Shown piece by piece: positions 11,146 to 22,671 of a DNA stretch of 64,000 nt. The stretch is from Nemertoderma westbladi. Its lineage: Eukaryota > Xenacoelomorpha > Nemertodermatida > Nemertodermatidae. The notes below the pieces were generated by a model. That model ran no database searches, had not been told where the DNA came from, and worked only from the letters and a program-made list of their open reading frames with translations. Every line of letters begins with the position of its first letter. Positions within the stretch are counted from its first letter, which is position 1. The DNA is taken from NCBI GenBank assembly GCA_032718475.1, contig JAUCBJ010006598.1, forward strand, positions 1 to 64,000, read 5' to 3'. Both the position numbers and the translations under genes were made by a program.

Positions 11146-11505
11146 AGATATTGCTCAATAGGTAAATGATAGCTCAACTTACCATTAGCGCATCAATGAG
11201 ATATTGGAATATTACAAAAAAGGTGCTTCTAATTATCCCACAGAATTAAAAATGTGCTAATTCGTTCCGCAATCGTCGATTTAGTTGTTGTAGACATCAT
11301 CAAAACGACAGTAGAATAATTAGTTCCCGAGATATAGTACAAAGTGTTGATCGACCATTGCGGATCGAATGAGCATATTTTTAATTCTGTGGGATAATTA
11401 GAAGGACATTATTTTGTAATATTCTAATATCTCATTGATGCGCTAATGGTAAGTTGAGCTATGTATCATTTACCTTTTGAGCAATATCTCAAGAACCCCC
11501 ATTCC
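11143..11505. repeat. Inner inverted repeat, ~120-bp arms
   Basis: GAGATATTGCTCAATAGGTA at 11145 and the following bases to about 11262 recur in reverse complement at about 11369-11503. The second arm contains TTTTTAATTCTGTGGGATAA. The spacer is about 105 bp. It sits just inside the left terminal arm of the 6.8-kb element. Confidence 0.8.
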
Positions 11506-11650
11506 CACAGATTTCGTAAACTGCTAACGCCAATTTTCCTCAGTATAGTCCTAACTTTTCTTAAACTTTGAGGTGCCGGCAAATACATTATTGTACTAAC
11601 TATTTTACACATCAATGTCGCAGCAACCAGATAGGGGGCGTCTCTCCATC

Positions 11651-14600
11651 ATATTAGATAGTGTGTTAGTTTTGAATATTTCTAGACACCAGATTTCCCA
11701 AAGTGCTAACCCCACTTTATAATTATTGTGGAGAAGGCTGTATGATAAACTAATTTCTGAAATGCATTTACTTGGAAGTTTGGCGGGGGTGGGGTTGGGG
11801 GAGCGTGGGGGGGGGGGGGGGGGGTCGGAGGGTGCGCGAGCCAATGAGAAATGGTCAGCGGCGTATCAAAAGTCCTATTACTGAATTAGTAAAATAATTT
11901 GGTATTCTATTGCGTAAGTTATCAAAGGTGTAAACTTTAGCCATAATAATATATATATATAATATATATTCTGCGGGTGTAAATAACGCTGTAGACCTAC
12001 TGACACCAAAATTGTCAATTGATGGAAAGGGTCCCAGGTTACATTTGATGCGGATGATTTTGCTGAATATTCCAATTAAAAATGTCAGTCGAGATCACAT
12101 AGATTTGCCCCATTTTGTTCACAAATATAAAATCGTAGTTTTTGTGGTGTGATATAACTTATATCTAAAATTATCTTTGCATACAAGATAATTCATTGCA
12201 AGATATCATTATTGGAATTTGTGTTTGAATTTAACATTTTGCGACCACAGAACTTATAAAGTGCTAACTCAACGACATGCATTGTTAATAAAATACATTG
12301 CTTGAGTTTATATTCCGTCTGAACTGATCTACATCATATTGGATAATGTGTTTGCTATGAATATTTCGCGACAGCAGAATTTATAAAGTGCTAACACAAC
12401 GACATTACAGTTTATTTGCCGTTGCCGTTTGAACTGATCTACAATTGGATAGTGTGTTTGCTTTGAATATTTCTAGACACCAGATTTCCCAAAGTGCTAA
12501 CCCCACTTTTTAATTATGGTGGAGAAATCTATATGATAAATTTATTTATATCAATTTCTGAAATAGATTTACTTGGAACTTTGACTGGGATGGGGGGGGG
12601 GGGGGGCAATGAGGAATGGTCCGCGGCGTACGCCGCGTTACGGCAGAGATCACTTATGCCACGACGATCTTACTACAGTATCTCTCAAAAGTCATATTAC
12701 TGAATTAATATAATTATTTGGAATACGTATTAGTTATCAAAGGTGTAAACTTTACCCATAATAATATTTATTCTGCGGGTGTAAATAACGCTGTAGGGGT
12801 AGGCCTACTGACACCAACATTGTCAATTGATGGAAAGGGTCAGCTTACAGTTGCAGTGTATGATTTTGCTGATTATTACAAATAAAACAAAACATATCAG
12901 TCGAGCGAGATCACATAGCGACATAGGTTATAGTTTAAATTATTATCTTATAAACGGTTCCAGGTATAGGTTGTCGGCAGTCGGCGTAGCGTTTACACCC
13001 ACTATGTTCTGTAGGGTTATGATGACACGATTTTGTTCCGGCACAAATATAAATATCGTAGTTTTGGTGGTGTGATTTAACTTTTCATACAAGATAATTC
13101 ATTGCAAGATACCATTATTGGAATTTGTGTTTGAATTGAATATTTTGCGACCACAGAACTTATAAAGTGCTAACTCCACGACATTGCATTGTTAATAAAA
13201 TACATTGGTTGAGTTTAGGCCTATTTGGCGTCGGATCTGATCTACATACAACATATTGGATAATGTGTTTGCTTTGAATATTTCGCGACAGCAAAAATTG
13301 TAAAGTGCTAACTCGAAGACAATGTTTTATGGTAATACATTGATTGTCTTAAATATGTTGCAATTAAGCATTCAATTTAGCCACCAGTAGGCACAATCAT
13401 GTCTATGGTTCCCGTTTAGTAATTACTGTACATTTCCTTTGGCTGTGGTTAAAGATGCTTTTGCAGCATTTACAACAGTAAATTTTAATTTCAAAAACGA
13501 TTTTTTTTATTAATTTGAGTTGACCTGATAATGGAACTGTATAATATTAAAATATTTTTTAAAAATTATATCTCATATCTCTACCAGAGGTCCTACATGA
13601 TTCTAGTAAGGGGCTATGTTAAAGTGAAGCGGGGGGAATTACGTTACACATGCAGTAATACGTATTACTGTAAGCTCGATTTCACTGCTGCCGGGGTCTT
13701 AGTAAATAAATAAATTGGAGTTGAGCTGATAATGTAAATAACTGTAGCAAAATTATGTAATCATAAGGCATTTAGGCTGCGCTGGTTCATATCTTAGAAA
13801 AGTCAGTCCACAATTTTTCATTTTTATAAAACACCTTATTATTATATTATTTATAAACGATTCGGTTTTATCGGTTTTAATCCGATTGGAGATAACATGT
13901 CAGAAAAACAGTCCTACAATCTCTCTTGAGTTGTTCGCAGATTCAAATTACTCAATAGGTGAATGTTATCGTTATAAAAGCCTACTTATAACCTTTCCAC
14001 TACTTAAGAAAGAGTTAAATACATTGAAAGTGAAAAATTTTTAGGTGTTTGCTCACTAAATTAATTTCTAAATAAAATAATATGCATCATATAAAGAAAC
14101 AAGCAATGTAATTTCCAAAAAGCAAGTTTTCGAGTTAGCACTTTATAAATTCTGCTATCGCGAAATATTCAAAACAAACACACTATCCAATATGTTATCG
14201 ATCAGCCAACATATAAAGTAAAGCAATATGTATTTGTTAACAATGCAATGTATTCGCGATAGCACTTTAATATGACACAATTGTATAAATTTCTTAGATT
14301 TTGTCTCAAAAATTATACAATTTTGAAGGTAAAAGGGTTTTCGAGGTCGTTGATCACGATACCACTCGTTATAAATCATTCGTGGTAACGAAACTACTGT
14401 ATCGTTTTTGGTGCTTGTCTGGTGGGGCGAAAAATACTAATAGCATAAAATTTCAAACGGCAAAAATGGAACTTATGATTAGATAATACGATATTTTTGA
14501 GTGTCATATTCGTGATCAGCATCCCAACAAACCTATATGGTCTTAAAATCAATTTGATTTTGTCGTAATTTTTCATTATCATATTTGTACCAATTGTTTT

Positions 14601-15700
14601 TTTCGTGCCCCAGGGGGCACATTCAAAATTACCAAAAATGTTCGCGAATGTTATATTATATTAGTTCTATAATAATAATCAGCATCCAAAAAAAACCGCT
14701 ATTTACCGCAAAGAAATTAATTTTAGTGAGCCATAAAAATGTTTGAAAATTTTAGCACGAAAAATACTCGAAGAAAGGCGCCAGAAAGGGACCACAGCAC
14801 GAACACTAACATACTGTAGCCATGTAAATGGCGTTTTCGCTGTTGGATAGCCAATTGCTGGTTATTCCAATCAAAACAATAAATTGAAATAACATTGTCA
14901 TTGAACATTGACATTGTCATTGTGAAATATCATAAATCAAGATATGGCCTTTGTATAACATTTTTTCATGATTCCATTATTGGATTTTGTGTTTGATTTT
15001 AATATTTTGCGACCGCAGAAATCATAAAGTGCTAACTCAACGATATTGCATTGTTAATATTGGTTGAGTTTATTTTCCGTCTGAACTGATCTACAACTTA
15101 TTGGATAGTGTGTTTGCTTTGAATATTTCTAGACACCAGATTTCCCAAAGTGCTAACCCCACTTTTTAATTATTGTGGATAAATCTATATGATAAATTTA
15201 TTTATATTTATTTCTGAAATGGATTTACTTGGAACTTTGACGGGGCGGGGGGGGGGGGGGGCAATGAAGAATGGTCAGCAGCGTACGGCGTTACGGCAGA
15301 GATCACTTAGGCCGCGACGATCTTACTGCACTACTGTATCTTTCACAAGTCCTATTGCTGATTTAATATAATTATTTGGTATATAAGTTATCAAAAGAGA
15401 AACTCTAACCATAATAATATATATGTAGGCCCCCCTATAACTATAATAATATTTCTAACTAAATAAATATATATAACATTTTTTCATGATTCCATTATTG
15501 GATTTTGTGTTTGATTTTAATATTTTGCGACCGCAGAAATCATATAAAGTCATAACTCCAGACATTTTATTGTTATTAAAAAAAGCATTGCTTTACTTTA
15601 TGTTGTCTGATTTACAAAACATTGGAAAGTGTGTTTGAATTGAATATTTTGCGATGGCAGAAACTATAAAGTGCTAACTCGACGAGATTGTTACGTCTCA
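11651..15700. repeat. Interspersed modules inside the 6.8-kb element
   Basis: Two module types alternate. Module 1 has a TTTCTAGACACCAGATTTCCC start, a poly-G run and a TTCTGCGGGTGTAAATAACGC end, and lies at about 11651-12100, 12441-12915 and 15085-15460. Module 2 has TTTGCGACC(A/G)CAGAA, then AAAGTGCTAACTC, then CTGATCTAC, and lies at about 12205-12435, 13105-13330, 14955-15090 and 15485-15690. A reverse-complement partial copy is at about 14130-14280. Each module carries AAAGTGCTAAC. No ORF is conserved among the copies. Confidence 0.8.
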
Positions 15701-15749
15701 TAAAAAGCAATCAATTACTGTAGTTCATCATGACTGCCATCATTTTCAT

Positions 15750-16100
15750 ACTAGGTTAGCACTACAGTATATTCAATTTACTTTTAATATATTATACTAC
15801 TAACATTTACACAGCGCAGTTAGCACTATATTAACTTTACTATCAAAATGTTATACTGCTAACATTTACCCACAAAGTTAGCACTACAGTACAGAGGATT
15901 CAGCCAATGTAGTGATGCACACATGAGACGCTAGGGGGCGCATCGCAATTTACACATACACATGTCCGAGTTTGCAAAAACTTTAAAGTGCTAACAGCCA
16001 AACTGAAAGCAAATTTGGACCAATCATGGCTTTAGAATTCATTTGGCCGGTTTGGTTAGTACTTTAAGTTAGCACTTTAAAAAAGTTAGCACTTTAGCCT
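15750..16100. repeat. Cluster of GTTAGCACT motifs
   Basis: GTTAGCACT(TT/AC) occurs at about 15754, 15817, 15876, 16067 and 16085, with the opposite orientation (AAAGTGCTAAC) at about 15985. This is the densest part of a motif set spread over 11.7-16.1 kb. Confidence 0.75.
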
Positions 16101-16129
16101 AAAAAGCTGCTGTGTAGTTAGACCTTTAG

Positions 16130-17030
16130 GGGTTCTACAAACACTAATAATTTTTGTGTTGTTTTCATGTGTGTGTGTCATTTCGTGTGTGCCTTCCCCC
16201 ACTAAAATAATTTTTGCGATTCAAATGAGGCAAATATGGGGCCTGTACGATCTACAGAATTGAAAAAATGGTGAAGCTCTTTTGTGACGATTGATCACGA
16301 AATCTGCGATGCTGTGAAAATCTGTAGACAGTTTGGATACTGAAAATCTTGAAATATATTTTGTGAAATGTTGTAGGATTAGTTTTTGTTTTGATTATAA
16401 CATTTTATTTTCACTATCTCAACTTAATTTGAACAAAAAAATGTGTTTGTCCCTTCACCTTAGGAATTAACATAAACTTACATTATTGCACTTACGATTC
16501 CATTCGCCAATCCCAGTTATGTCAATATTAGGCCTACTGAACTGTGTATGTACCACCCCTATATTTCAACTCATATAATTAATTTTTGTGTTTAATAACT
16601 TCACATTAACAAGATTAACAAGATAAACTACTTGAGGGCTGGATATAATAGATGTAACACCTAAAATATGACAACTGAAATGTTAATATGTGAAAATTTT
16701 TCAGAATTTTCCAGTTTTTGAATAAAAGTGAGTGTATCTGTACCACCTTTATGCATCAACTCAATCAAAAAAATTTCATAAGTAAATCTTCACATTTGAA
16801 AATTTCAGTTAGAAGTGCAAAAAAAGGCGCGGCGTCATTTTTCAATATTTTAGGTCTGATGTACCACCCCTTAAGTTTAATATTTGTTGTTTGTTATATA
16901 TTATATATTGTAAGTAAAACAGTAATATTTAATATTTATTGTTTAGTATATAATGTTTTGAGGTGAAATGCAATGGGAAAATTCACTTGAGCAATGAAAA
17001 TAAGAAAAAAAGTGTTTTTTTAAACACCCT
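16130..17030 (-). repeat. Right ~0.9-kb inverted arm
   Basis: This is the reverse complement of the left arm, more diverged at its inner end. The arms differ by scattered substitutions and short indels, so they are not a recent copy or an assembly fold-back of each other. Confidence 0.8.
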
Positions 17031-17040
17031 AGTGTCGTGC

Positions 17041-17064
17041 TGTATGTTGTCATATGTTTTCTAA
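17041..17064. other. Spacer between the TIR element and a LINE tail
   Basis: Short sequence with no feature. Confidence 0.4.
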
Positions 17065-17135
17065 GCGCCTTGATCTCCTGTGACTTTGTAAAGGCGCTTT
17101 ATAAATTATTATTATTATTATTATTACATATCTCA
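17065..17135 (+). mobile_element. 3' tail of a CR1/L2-type LINE or SINE
   Basis: TCTAAGCGCCTTGATCTCC is followed by AAAGGCGCTTTATAAATTAT and an (ATT)n run. This GCGCTTTATAAAT plus ATT-repeat ending is the widespread 3' end of CR1/L2-like retroposons in deuterostomes. Only the tail is present. Confidence 0.65.
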
Positions 17136-17235
17136 GAATTAATTTCGGTAATTAATACGTTTGCCAATATGACAGTTTCATAAATCATTTTCGCATGAGT
17201 TACAGTACAATTCACATGACGGTGTGAGAAAGATT

Positions 17236-17625
17236 TTCACATTATTTCGGACCTTCGTCCTGGTTATTCGGACTTTCGTCATGGGATGATAAACAACTAA
17301 TGTTTGTTGCCACTGGCCCACACAAACGTTGTCGTCTATAAAGTACAGAGTCCTTGACCGTAGACGAAGGCCCCACCCACCCAGGACGAAGGTCCGAAAA
17401 AAAGCGACCCAGACGGCCACTTCCGGACCTTCATCCCATTCGGACCTTCGTCTCATTCGGACCTTCGACCCAATACCTAAATTAGGTAACCAACCAACAC
17501 CAATTCTGGAACCGGAACTCTGGCGCCACCACCATCGTGTCGACAATGCCATCATGTTGCTATTCCGGAACCCTGGCGCCAACACAATCACGTCGACAAT
17601 GCCACTATGACGCCATTTCAACCAA
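17236..17625. repeat. GC-rich repeat island with CGGACCTTCGTC words
   Basis: CGGACCTTCGTC or close variants occur near 17252, 17268, 17425, 17441 and 17457, and inverted near 17385. They are followed by two ~56-bp direct copies starting CCGGAAC(T/C)CTGGCGCCA at about 17508 and 17562, each ending in GTCGACAATGCCA. Overlapping open frames on both strands (147 aa and 93 aa) come from this composition and show no domain. Confidence 0.6.
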
Positions 17626-17689
17626 CACCTTTTCGGCTACAGTTCCGCCCGTGCCAACATTTTCAGTTTGCTCTAAAATGTGTTTAGTT

Positions 17690-18720
17690 TACTAGCTACT
17701 ACTTTTTAATGTTAGTGTGAAGTATTCTAGGTAATTTCGAATTATTTTTTTGTTAAATAATGTTCTAGAACATATAATTTTTTGTTCTATAACATTATTA
17801 AAAATTGTATTTTTTTGTTATTTAAACACTTTTTTTGTATAATTAACATATTTCTAGTAAATTTATGTACACAAGTAATAATTTACAATTATAGCTAGCA
17901 ATTTATATCTATAGCTATAGCCTATAGTCTATAGTCTATAGCCTAGTCGATAGTTATATCTATAGCTAGCCCTAGCTAACACTTTAAAAATGTTCTGGAA
18001 TGTTATCGTTATGGTTAGTTGTTCTGTATTCCAATTCTTTTTAATTAAACAATCATTTTAATAATTATTTTTAAAAGAGCAAATATTCTAGAATATTTTT
18101 TTTTCTCGAAAATTGATAATAAAAATGTTCTAGAAAATTTGGTACATGTTCTAGAACATTTAATAAATGGTCTAGATCTCTTGTCAATAGAAAAAAACCA
18201 GGCAAAATAGCATAAACAATTTTAAAATTGAAACAATTTTTTTAATAATTTTCTTTTTATGAGTAAGAAATTTATTTTCTCGAAAATTCATAATTAAAAT
18301 GTTCTAGAACATTTTTTTAAAGTTCTAGAATACTCAATATACGTTCTAGAACATTTATCAAGAAAAAAACCTGACAAAAAAGCATGAAAATTTGTTGAAA
18401 AAAAAAACAACGAAAATATTGGCACATACCGAACAGTTCCCCCTTTTTCATTTCACCACTACTGTAACTGCTGCAAGCAGGGTAACTATCTAAAATAAAC
18501 TTTAAAATATCAATGAATGAATGAATAATTCGTTTAATTTCCTGTACATATGGAGGAATGTAAATAGGAAAATTACCGTTAATCACAAACACAGATTACA
18601 TAAAACTTTATAATTACAGAAATAATACGTTAAAATTACTTTAAAAAATATGATAAAATAATAATAACAATAATAAAAATATAAACCGGTTTCTACAAAA
18701 AACAGGTTTCTAGAACATGG
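17690..18720. repeat. AT-rich block rich in TGTTCTAGAACA palindromes
   Basis: TTCTAGAA-centred palindromes occur near 17762, 18086, 18126, 18147, 18300, 18322, 18343 and 18709, mixed with AGCTAGC/TAGCTATAG runs near 17890-17970. The same words form the core of the fold-back elements at 27588-28657 and 54107-55430 and of the block at 61390-61640. Confidence 0.6.
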
Positions 18721-18933
18721 CAGTTCGAAACACAAAAATTAACAACCAACATAGCAAACTAACTTTGCGGATAATTATTTGATACGTAATTCAATAATTG
18801 TTTGATACGAATATAAGTACTGCAATTTATATACTATACAGTATTATATACAACCCGTATCACAATAGAATCTGACATAGTTTTTAAATAAAAAGCGCTG
18901 AGGAAATTCCAAATTTTAATATCTTATCTATAC

Positions 18934-18947
18934 GTTGCTATGGTAAC
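18934..18947. promoter_or_regulatory. X-box-like palindrome GTTGCTATGGTAAC
   Basis: It resembles the RFX consensus GTTNCCATGGNAAC. A second identical copy lies 136 bp downstream. Whether it drives any gene is unknown, because no promoter or exon is recognised nearby. Confidence 0.35.
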
Positions 18948-19069
18948 TTCTGAGATAAGTTAATGTTCAGAAAATAGTTCTAAGATCCAATTGGCCTACT
19001 CGCTTTAACTTCAAACAAAAACTTAATAACGAAATTATCTAATAAAGTTGCATATGGAGATTATTACTG

Positions 19070-19083
19070 GTTGCTATGGTAAC
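19070..19083. promoter_or_regulatory. X-box-like palindrome GTTGCTATGGTAAC, second copy
   Basis: Identical 14-bp core to the site at 18934, with CC following. The surroundings of the two are only weakly alike. Confidence 0.35.
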
Positions 19084-19523
19084 CAAGTTCAATAACCATC
19101 TTCTCAAAGGGTAAACTTCTTATCCAATTGTGGTTTTTCCAATTATCTTGAAGTGCCGATAAAGTGAGAATAATATTTGTTAGCCGAAAGTACAGCATAC
19201 CTGCTCATTTTACTGTAAGTTGAATTATTCCAGCAAATAGTAAATCAGTATTATTTTCTTCAGACAAAGATACCTAAAACGGCAATAATTTGATAGGTAC
19301 TGTACTATTACGGTAAAATAATTATACTTATTCTAGTTATTTTTGTAACTACTTTTGTAACTATAGGCTTACCGGGGAACTACAGTAGGCACGTTTCGGG
19401 TGCCTCTAAAATGTACCTCCCCCCCCCCCACCCCACCCCACCCCCCTTAAAACAAATTGTTTATCCCTTTTGTACATCTGGGACGTTTACAACAGCTGCC
19501 GATTAAACTAACAAAACCATAAG

Positions 19524-20095
19524 TGTGAGCGGATTCAATTCCGCCTCACTAAACCCCATAAAGTTGGCGTTAAGCAATATTGGAACTACAAGGTTGATTA
19601 CCAATCAACCTTGTATCACCCCAATAAGCGGGGCAACAAACCCCAAAGGGAAACACACACAATAGGGGTCAGGGGTTACACCCCTGAGAGAGAGAGGGAA
19701 TCACAGCGACAGGGGGAAACACACCCAGGGAAATGGGAGGGTGAGAAGTGAGTTATCAGCCAATGGGGGGCAAGCATCGGCTGAGTAGTGTAATGCGGCC
19801 AACCGGTGCAATATATTACCATGTCAGTGTATCATTCATTCACTCTTTAGTCAGTTAGTTAGGGTGGTACCGAGACTCTTATCACCGTCTCCGTCCACTG
19901 CCATTATATCACATTTGTACGTTACCGGTACTCATCCAATCCTGCAATCCATAAACTGTGCTTATACTCTATACATTATACATACGTTACCAACAATAAC
20001 CAGAGTTAATAACACCAGGACTCTTTTCATGCACACGGCGGGGACGCGTAGTTAAGAAATCGGATAAACCGGGATCCTCGGTGGATCCCGTCACA
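19524..20095 (+). mobile_element. Solo LTR of a BEL/Pao element
   Basis: The 572-bp LTR begins TGTGAGCGGATTC and ends CCCGTCACA, flanked by a perfect 5-bp target duplication ATAAG (19519-19523 and 20096-20100). It aligns best with the LTR at 32729-33290 (shared GCAATATTGG, CAACCTTGTATCACCCCAAT, CAGGGGTTACACC and TTATCAGCCAATGGGGGGCA words). It is less close to the outer LTRs of the composite element. No internal sequence remains, so it is the product of LTR-LTR recombination. A hairpin GGGATCC...GGATCCC precedes the 3' end. Confidence 0.93.
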
Positions 20096-20100
20096 ATAAG

Positions 20101-21348
20101 GGTAGGGTAGCAGCCAGGTACCAACAACAACAACTGTTGGGTAGACTTAATGGACAATTTCATCTTGAATTATAGGAGGCTTTCTTTTATACTAAGTGCA
20201 TCATATAGTTAAATTACTGTAGTTGATTCCGATGTGAATTATCTGCTAATGAGAGTGTAATAGGTATAATTAATTAGTGTTCTTTATTATATTTTATCTA
20301 ATACATTATTATATTTTATCCAGTACAATACTATTTAGCTAATGGGAGTGTATCTGGTAGAATTGTAAGGATAAATATAATCGTTTATTACTACAACAGG
20401 CATTTGAAATGCCAACCATTTAGTATTAGCATTTCATTGGATAAATGGAAGGTCATGACGAACCCCTTTCGATCGCAGCGCAAATATTGAAATACCGCGG
20501 GTAGATGATATTATTATAATATAGTAAACAACTTGGCTCCTGACACTAGTTGTATTGCTGTAACTACTAATAACCCCGCCCATCCCAATAAATGCTTACC
20601 AAACATGTGGCCTCCAGTCTGAATTTATATAATATTGGAGAATTTATATACATTTTAGATTTATTCAATATTTATTATTTGCACTGTTTTTGTGTGTACT
20701 TTGGGTATAAAATCCTTTTTTCTAACTAATAAATGATTTCCATCGCGCTTAAAATATTGGTAAATATTAGAAAATGATTAAATAATATACAGTAAGTCTA
20801 ATGTGTCAACCTGTATTTTGTTCCCATACGAAGTTTAGCCTGCATACTGTAAAATGTAACTTGAGTAATATAAGTCAATTTGAGTCAGTGGAGAAAACTA
20901 CTGTACAATAGACGCAAATACCTTCTCGGTGAATTATTATGGGAAAGGAACAGGTCGACTTGCGTTTAGAGTTTATTTTTGAGAGTAATCATTTGATTAA
21001 ATCGAAATTCCACCCCTGACCACACCCCACACTCACCATATCTGGCCATACTGTACTATCGATTTATTTTTGAATACAAAAGTGATTTCTTTCAATTTCT
21101 ACATTTTTTAATGTTTAGTAAAATTTTCAAAATATATTTATAATAAAAAAACAGGAAACATTTATAAATTATTTCAAAAATTTCACAATTTGAGAAAAGG
21201 TATTTCGTGATGAAAATAGCAGTTAGTAGTGAAACCGATATACACCTACTGTATAGGCCCAACATAAAGTTTTACGTAGATAAGTTTTATTTACTAATTT
21301 AAAAAAATTATTTTCTATGTTGTCCCTTTTTCGTGTCGGACAGAAAGT
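20101..21348. other. AT-rich DNA with a MITE-interior relic
   Basis: No gene is seen. Around 20940-21010, GGGAAAGGAACAGGT and TTTATTTTTGAGAGTAATCA match the interior of the GGACGCAA MITE, a diverged relic. Confidence 0.5.
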
Positions 21349-21879
21349 ATGTATTTTTATTCAAAAATTGAAACATTAATCCGAATTTGTGTTTACTTTA
21401 GGAAAATAACTATTTATATCACGTTTATAAAGGTAGCACTTTATAGGAAAACAGTACGAGTTGGTTTACTGGCTGAGCGTAACGAGGCAAGTAAAACAGT
21501 ACGAGTCGGTTTACTCACCGAGCGCAGTGGGGCAAGTAAAACAGTACGCGTCGGTTTACTCACCGAGCGCAGTGGGGCAAGTAAAACAGTACGAGTCGGT
21601 TTACTCACCGAGCGCAGTGGGGCAAGTAAAACAGTACGAGTCGGTTTACTCACCGAGCGCAGTGGGGCAAGTAAAACAGCACGCGTCGGTTTACTCACCA
21701 AACGCAGCGAGGCAAGTAAAACAGTTCGAGTCGGTTTGCTCGCCGAGCGTAGCGAGGCAAGTATAGTTGACGAGTATATTTTTCATATACATATTTCAAA
21801 TTTTGTGGGATTTTTAAATCACTGGTATGAACAATATATTTACTGTACATTCCCTGCTGTTAGTTCGAATTATTGGTGA
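21349..21879 (+). other. 176-aa open frame over a 45-bp repeat
   Basis: An ATG-started frame reads through a 45-bp array and gives a 15-residue repeat of the type KTVRVGLLTERSGAS, six to seven times, between AT-rich unique ends. The unit length is a multiple of three, so the frame survives automatically. No signal peptide, domain or homology is recognised. It may be non-coding; the repeat encoding is the only notable point. Confidence 0.25.
21450..21765. repeat. 45-bp tandem array, about 7 units
   Basis: Unit AAAACAGTACGAGTCGGTTT plus ACTCACCGAGCGCAGTGGGGCAAGT, with a few substitutions per unit. The middle units are nearly identical and the outer ones more diverged. Confidence 0.9.
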
Positions 21880-22670
21880 GTATTGGAGATAGTATTAATT
21901 ATTAATTAGGTAGGTCCGGCTCCAGGAAAATACGTTGATTTCTTCTAAGGCGATAAAACCTATAACGCAAACTGAATTCTCATCTAGTCTAATATTTAAT
22001 AACTGGAATTAAGTAATATGAGTACTTATCAGTAGGCTTACATGGCGGGAAATTCAAACTTTTCCATGTATCGTATGTTGGTTCAGTATCAGTAAATACG
22101 GTACTACTGTACCGTTACTGCAGTTGAAAACCGTTCCAGCTGCTCAATTTATCATCTACAGTCCCATGGCCACAGTTGTGTACCATAAGTTGAGCCAATA
22201 ATTATAGATAAGTATCCACAGTAGACGTCAATACATACATACTATAGGAATCAGCTGATCTCTAGATATCAGGTGATACCAAAATATAGGTAGCCCTCAT
22301 TATAAAAGGCAGTGATTTTTTATGTCCTTTTATTTGACTTTTTTTGTCATTTTTTTTACGAATTATGCATAATGACTTTTGTTGTCCTTTTAATGACTTT
22401 TATTGTCCTTTTAATGACTTTTTATGTATGTATTTCTTCAAACTGTCAGACTGCTGATTTCTGGACTGTCAGACAGTTGATTTCACTATGCCTGTGCCAA
22501 AACATTCCATGATTCCATGATTTATAGACTATAAAAATATGAGATAGATTTCCATATGCGCCTGTGGTAAAAAGACTCTATATTTAATAGTTTGTGGTTG
22601 TTGTCGATAATCGATTACCACATGACGTAGCAAAACACTCATTTTATAGCCAAAAACAATTACCAATTGA
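21880..22670. other. No gene; short TGTCCTTTTAATGACTTT repeats
   Basis: Three to four degenerate copies of TGTCCTTTTAATGACTTT lie at about 22320-22430. Similar words in reverse orientation (AAAAAGGACAAAAAAAGG) occur near 23640-23690, on the other side of the 68-bp satellite. Nothing coding is supported. Confidence 0.5.
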
Positions 22671-22671
22671 T

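Larger units (their letters stand above)
10261..17030. mobile_element. ~6.8-kb non-coding element with ~0.9-kb terminal inverted repeats
   Basis: The left arm 10261-11145 is matched in reverse complement by 16130-17030 across almost its whole length, with small indels. Examples are TTGCTCAAGTGAATTTTCCC near 10298 against its complement ending near 17000, and GGGGTGGTACATCAGACCTA near 10376 against its complement near 16868. The termini read ATGGTGTTT and, inverted, AGGGTGTTT. Next to them are AGTGTTGTAC (10251-10260) and AGTGTCGTGC (17031-17040), an imperfect 10-bp direct repeat (8 of 10) that may be an aged target duplication. No transposase is encoded. Long arms plus a 9-10-bp duplication would fit a Mutator-like fold-back element, but this is a guess. 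Confidence 0.75.
18720..19523. other. AT-rich spacer with two X-box-like sites and a poly-C run
   Basis: No gene is seen. It contains the two sites listed next, and a C-rich run at about 19418-19446, just before the solo LTR. Confidence 0.5.

Noticed and set aside
11605-11844. 79-aa frame with a polyproline stretch
   Set aside because: The prolines are the antisense of an 18-base G run inside a repeated module; not conserved in the sister modules.
17178-17621. 147-aa minus and 93-aa plus frames
   Set aside because: Both come from the GC-rich CGGACCTTCGTC repeat island, overlap each other and have no domain.
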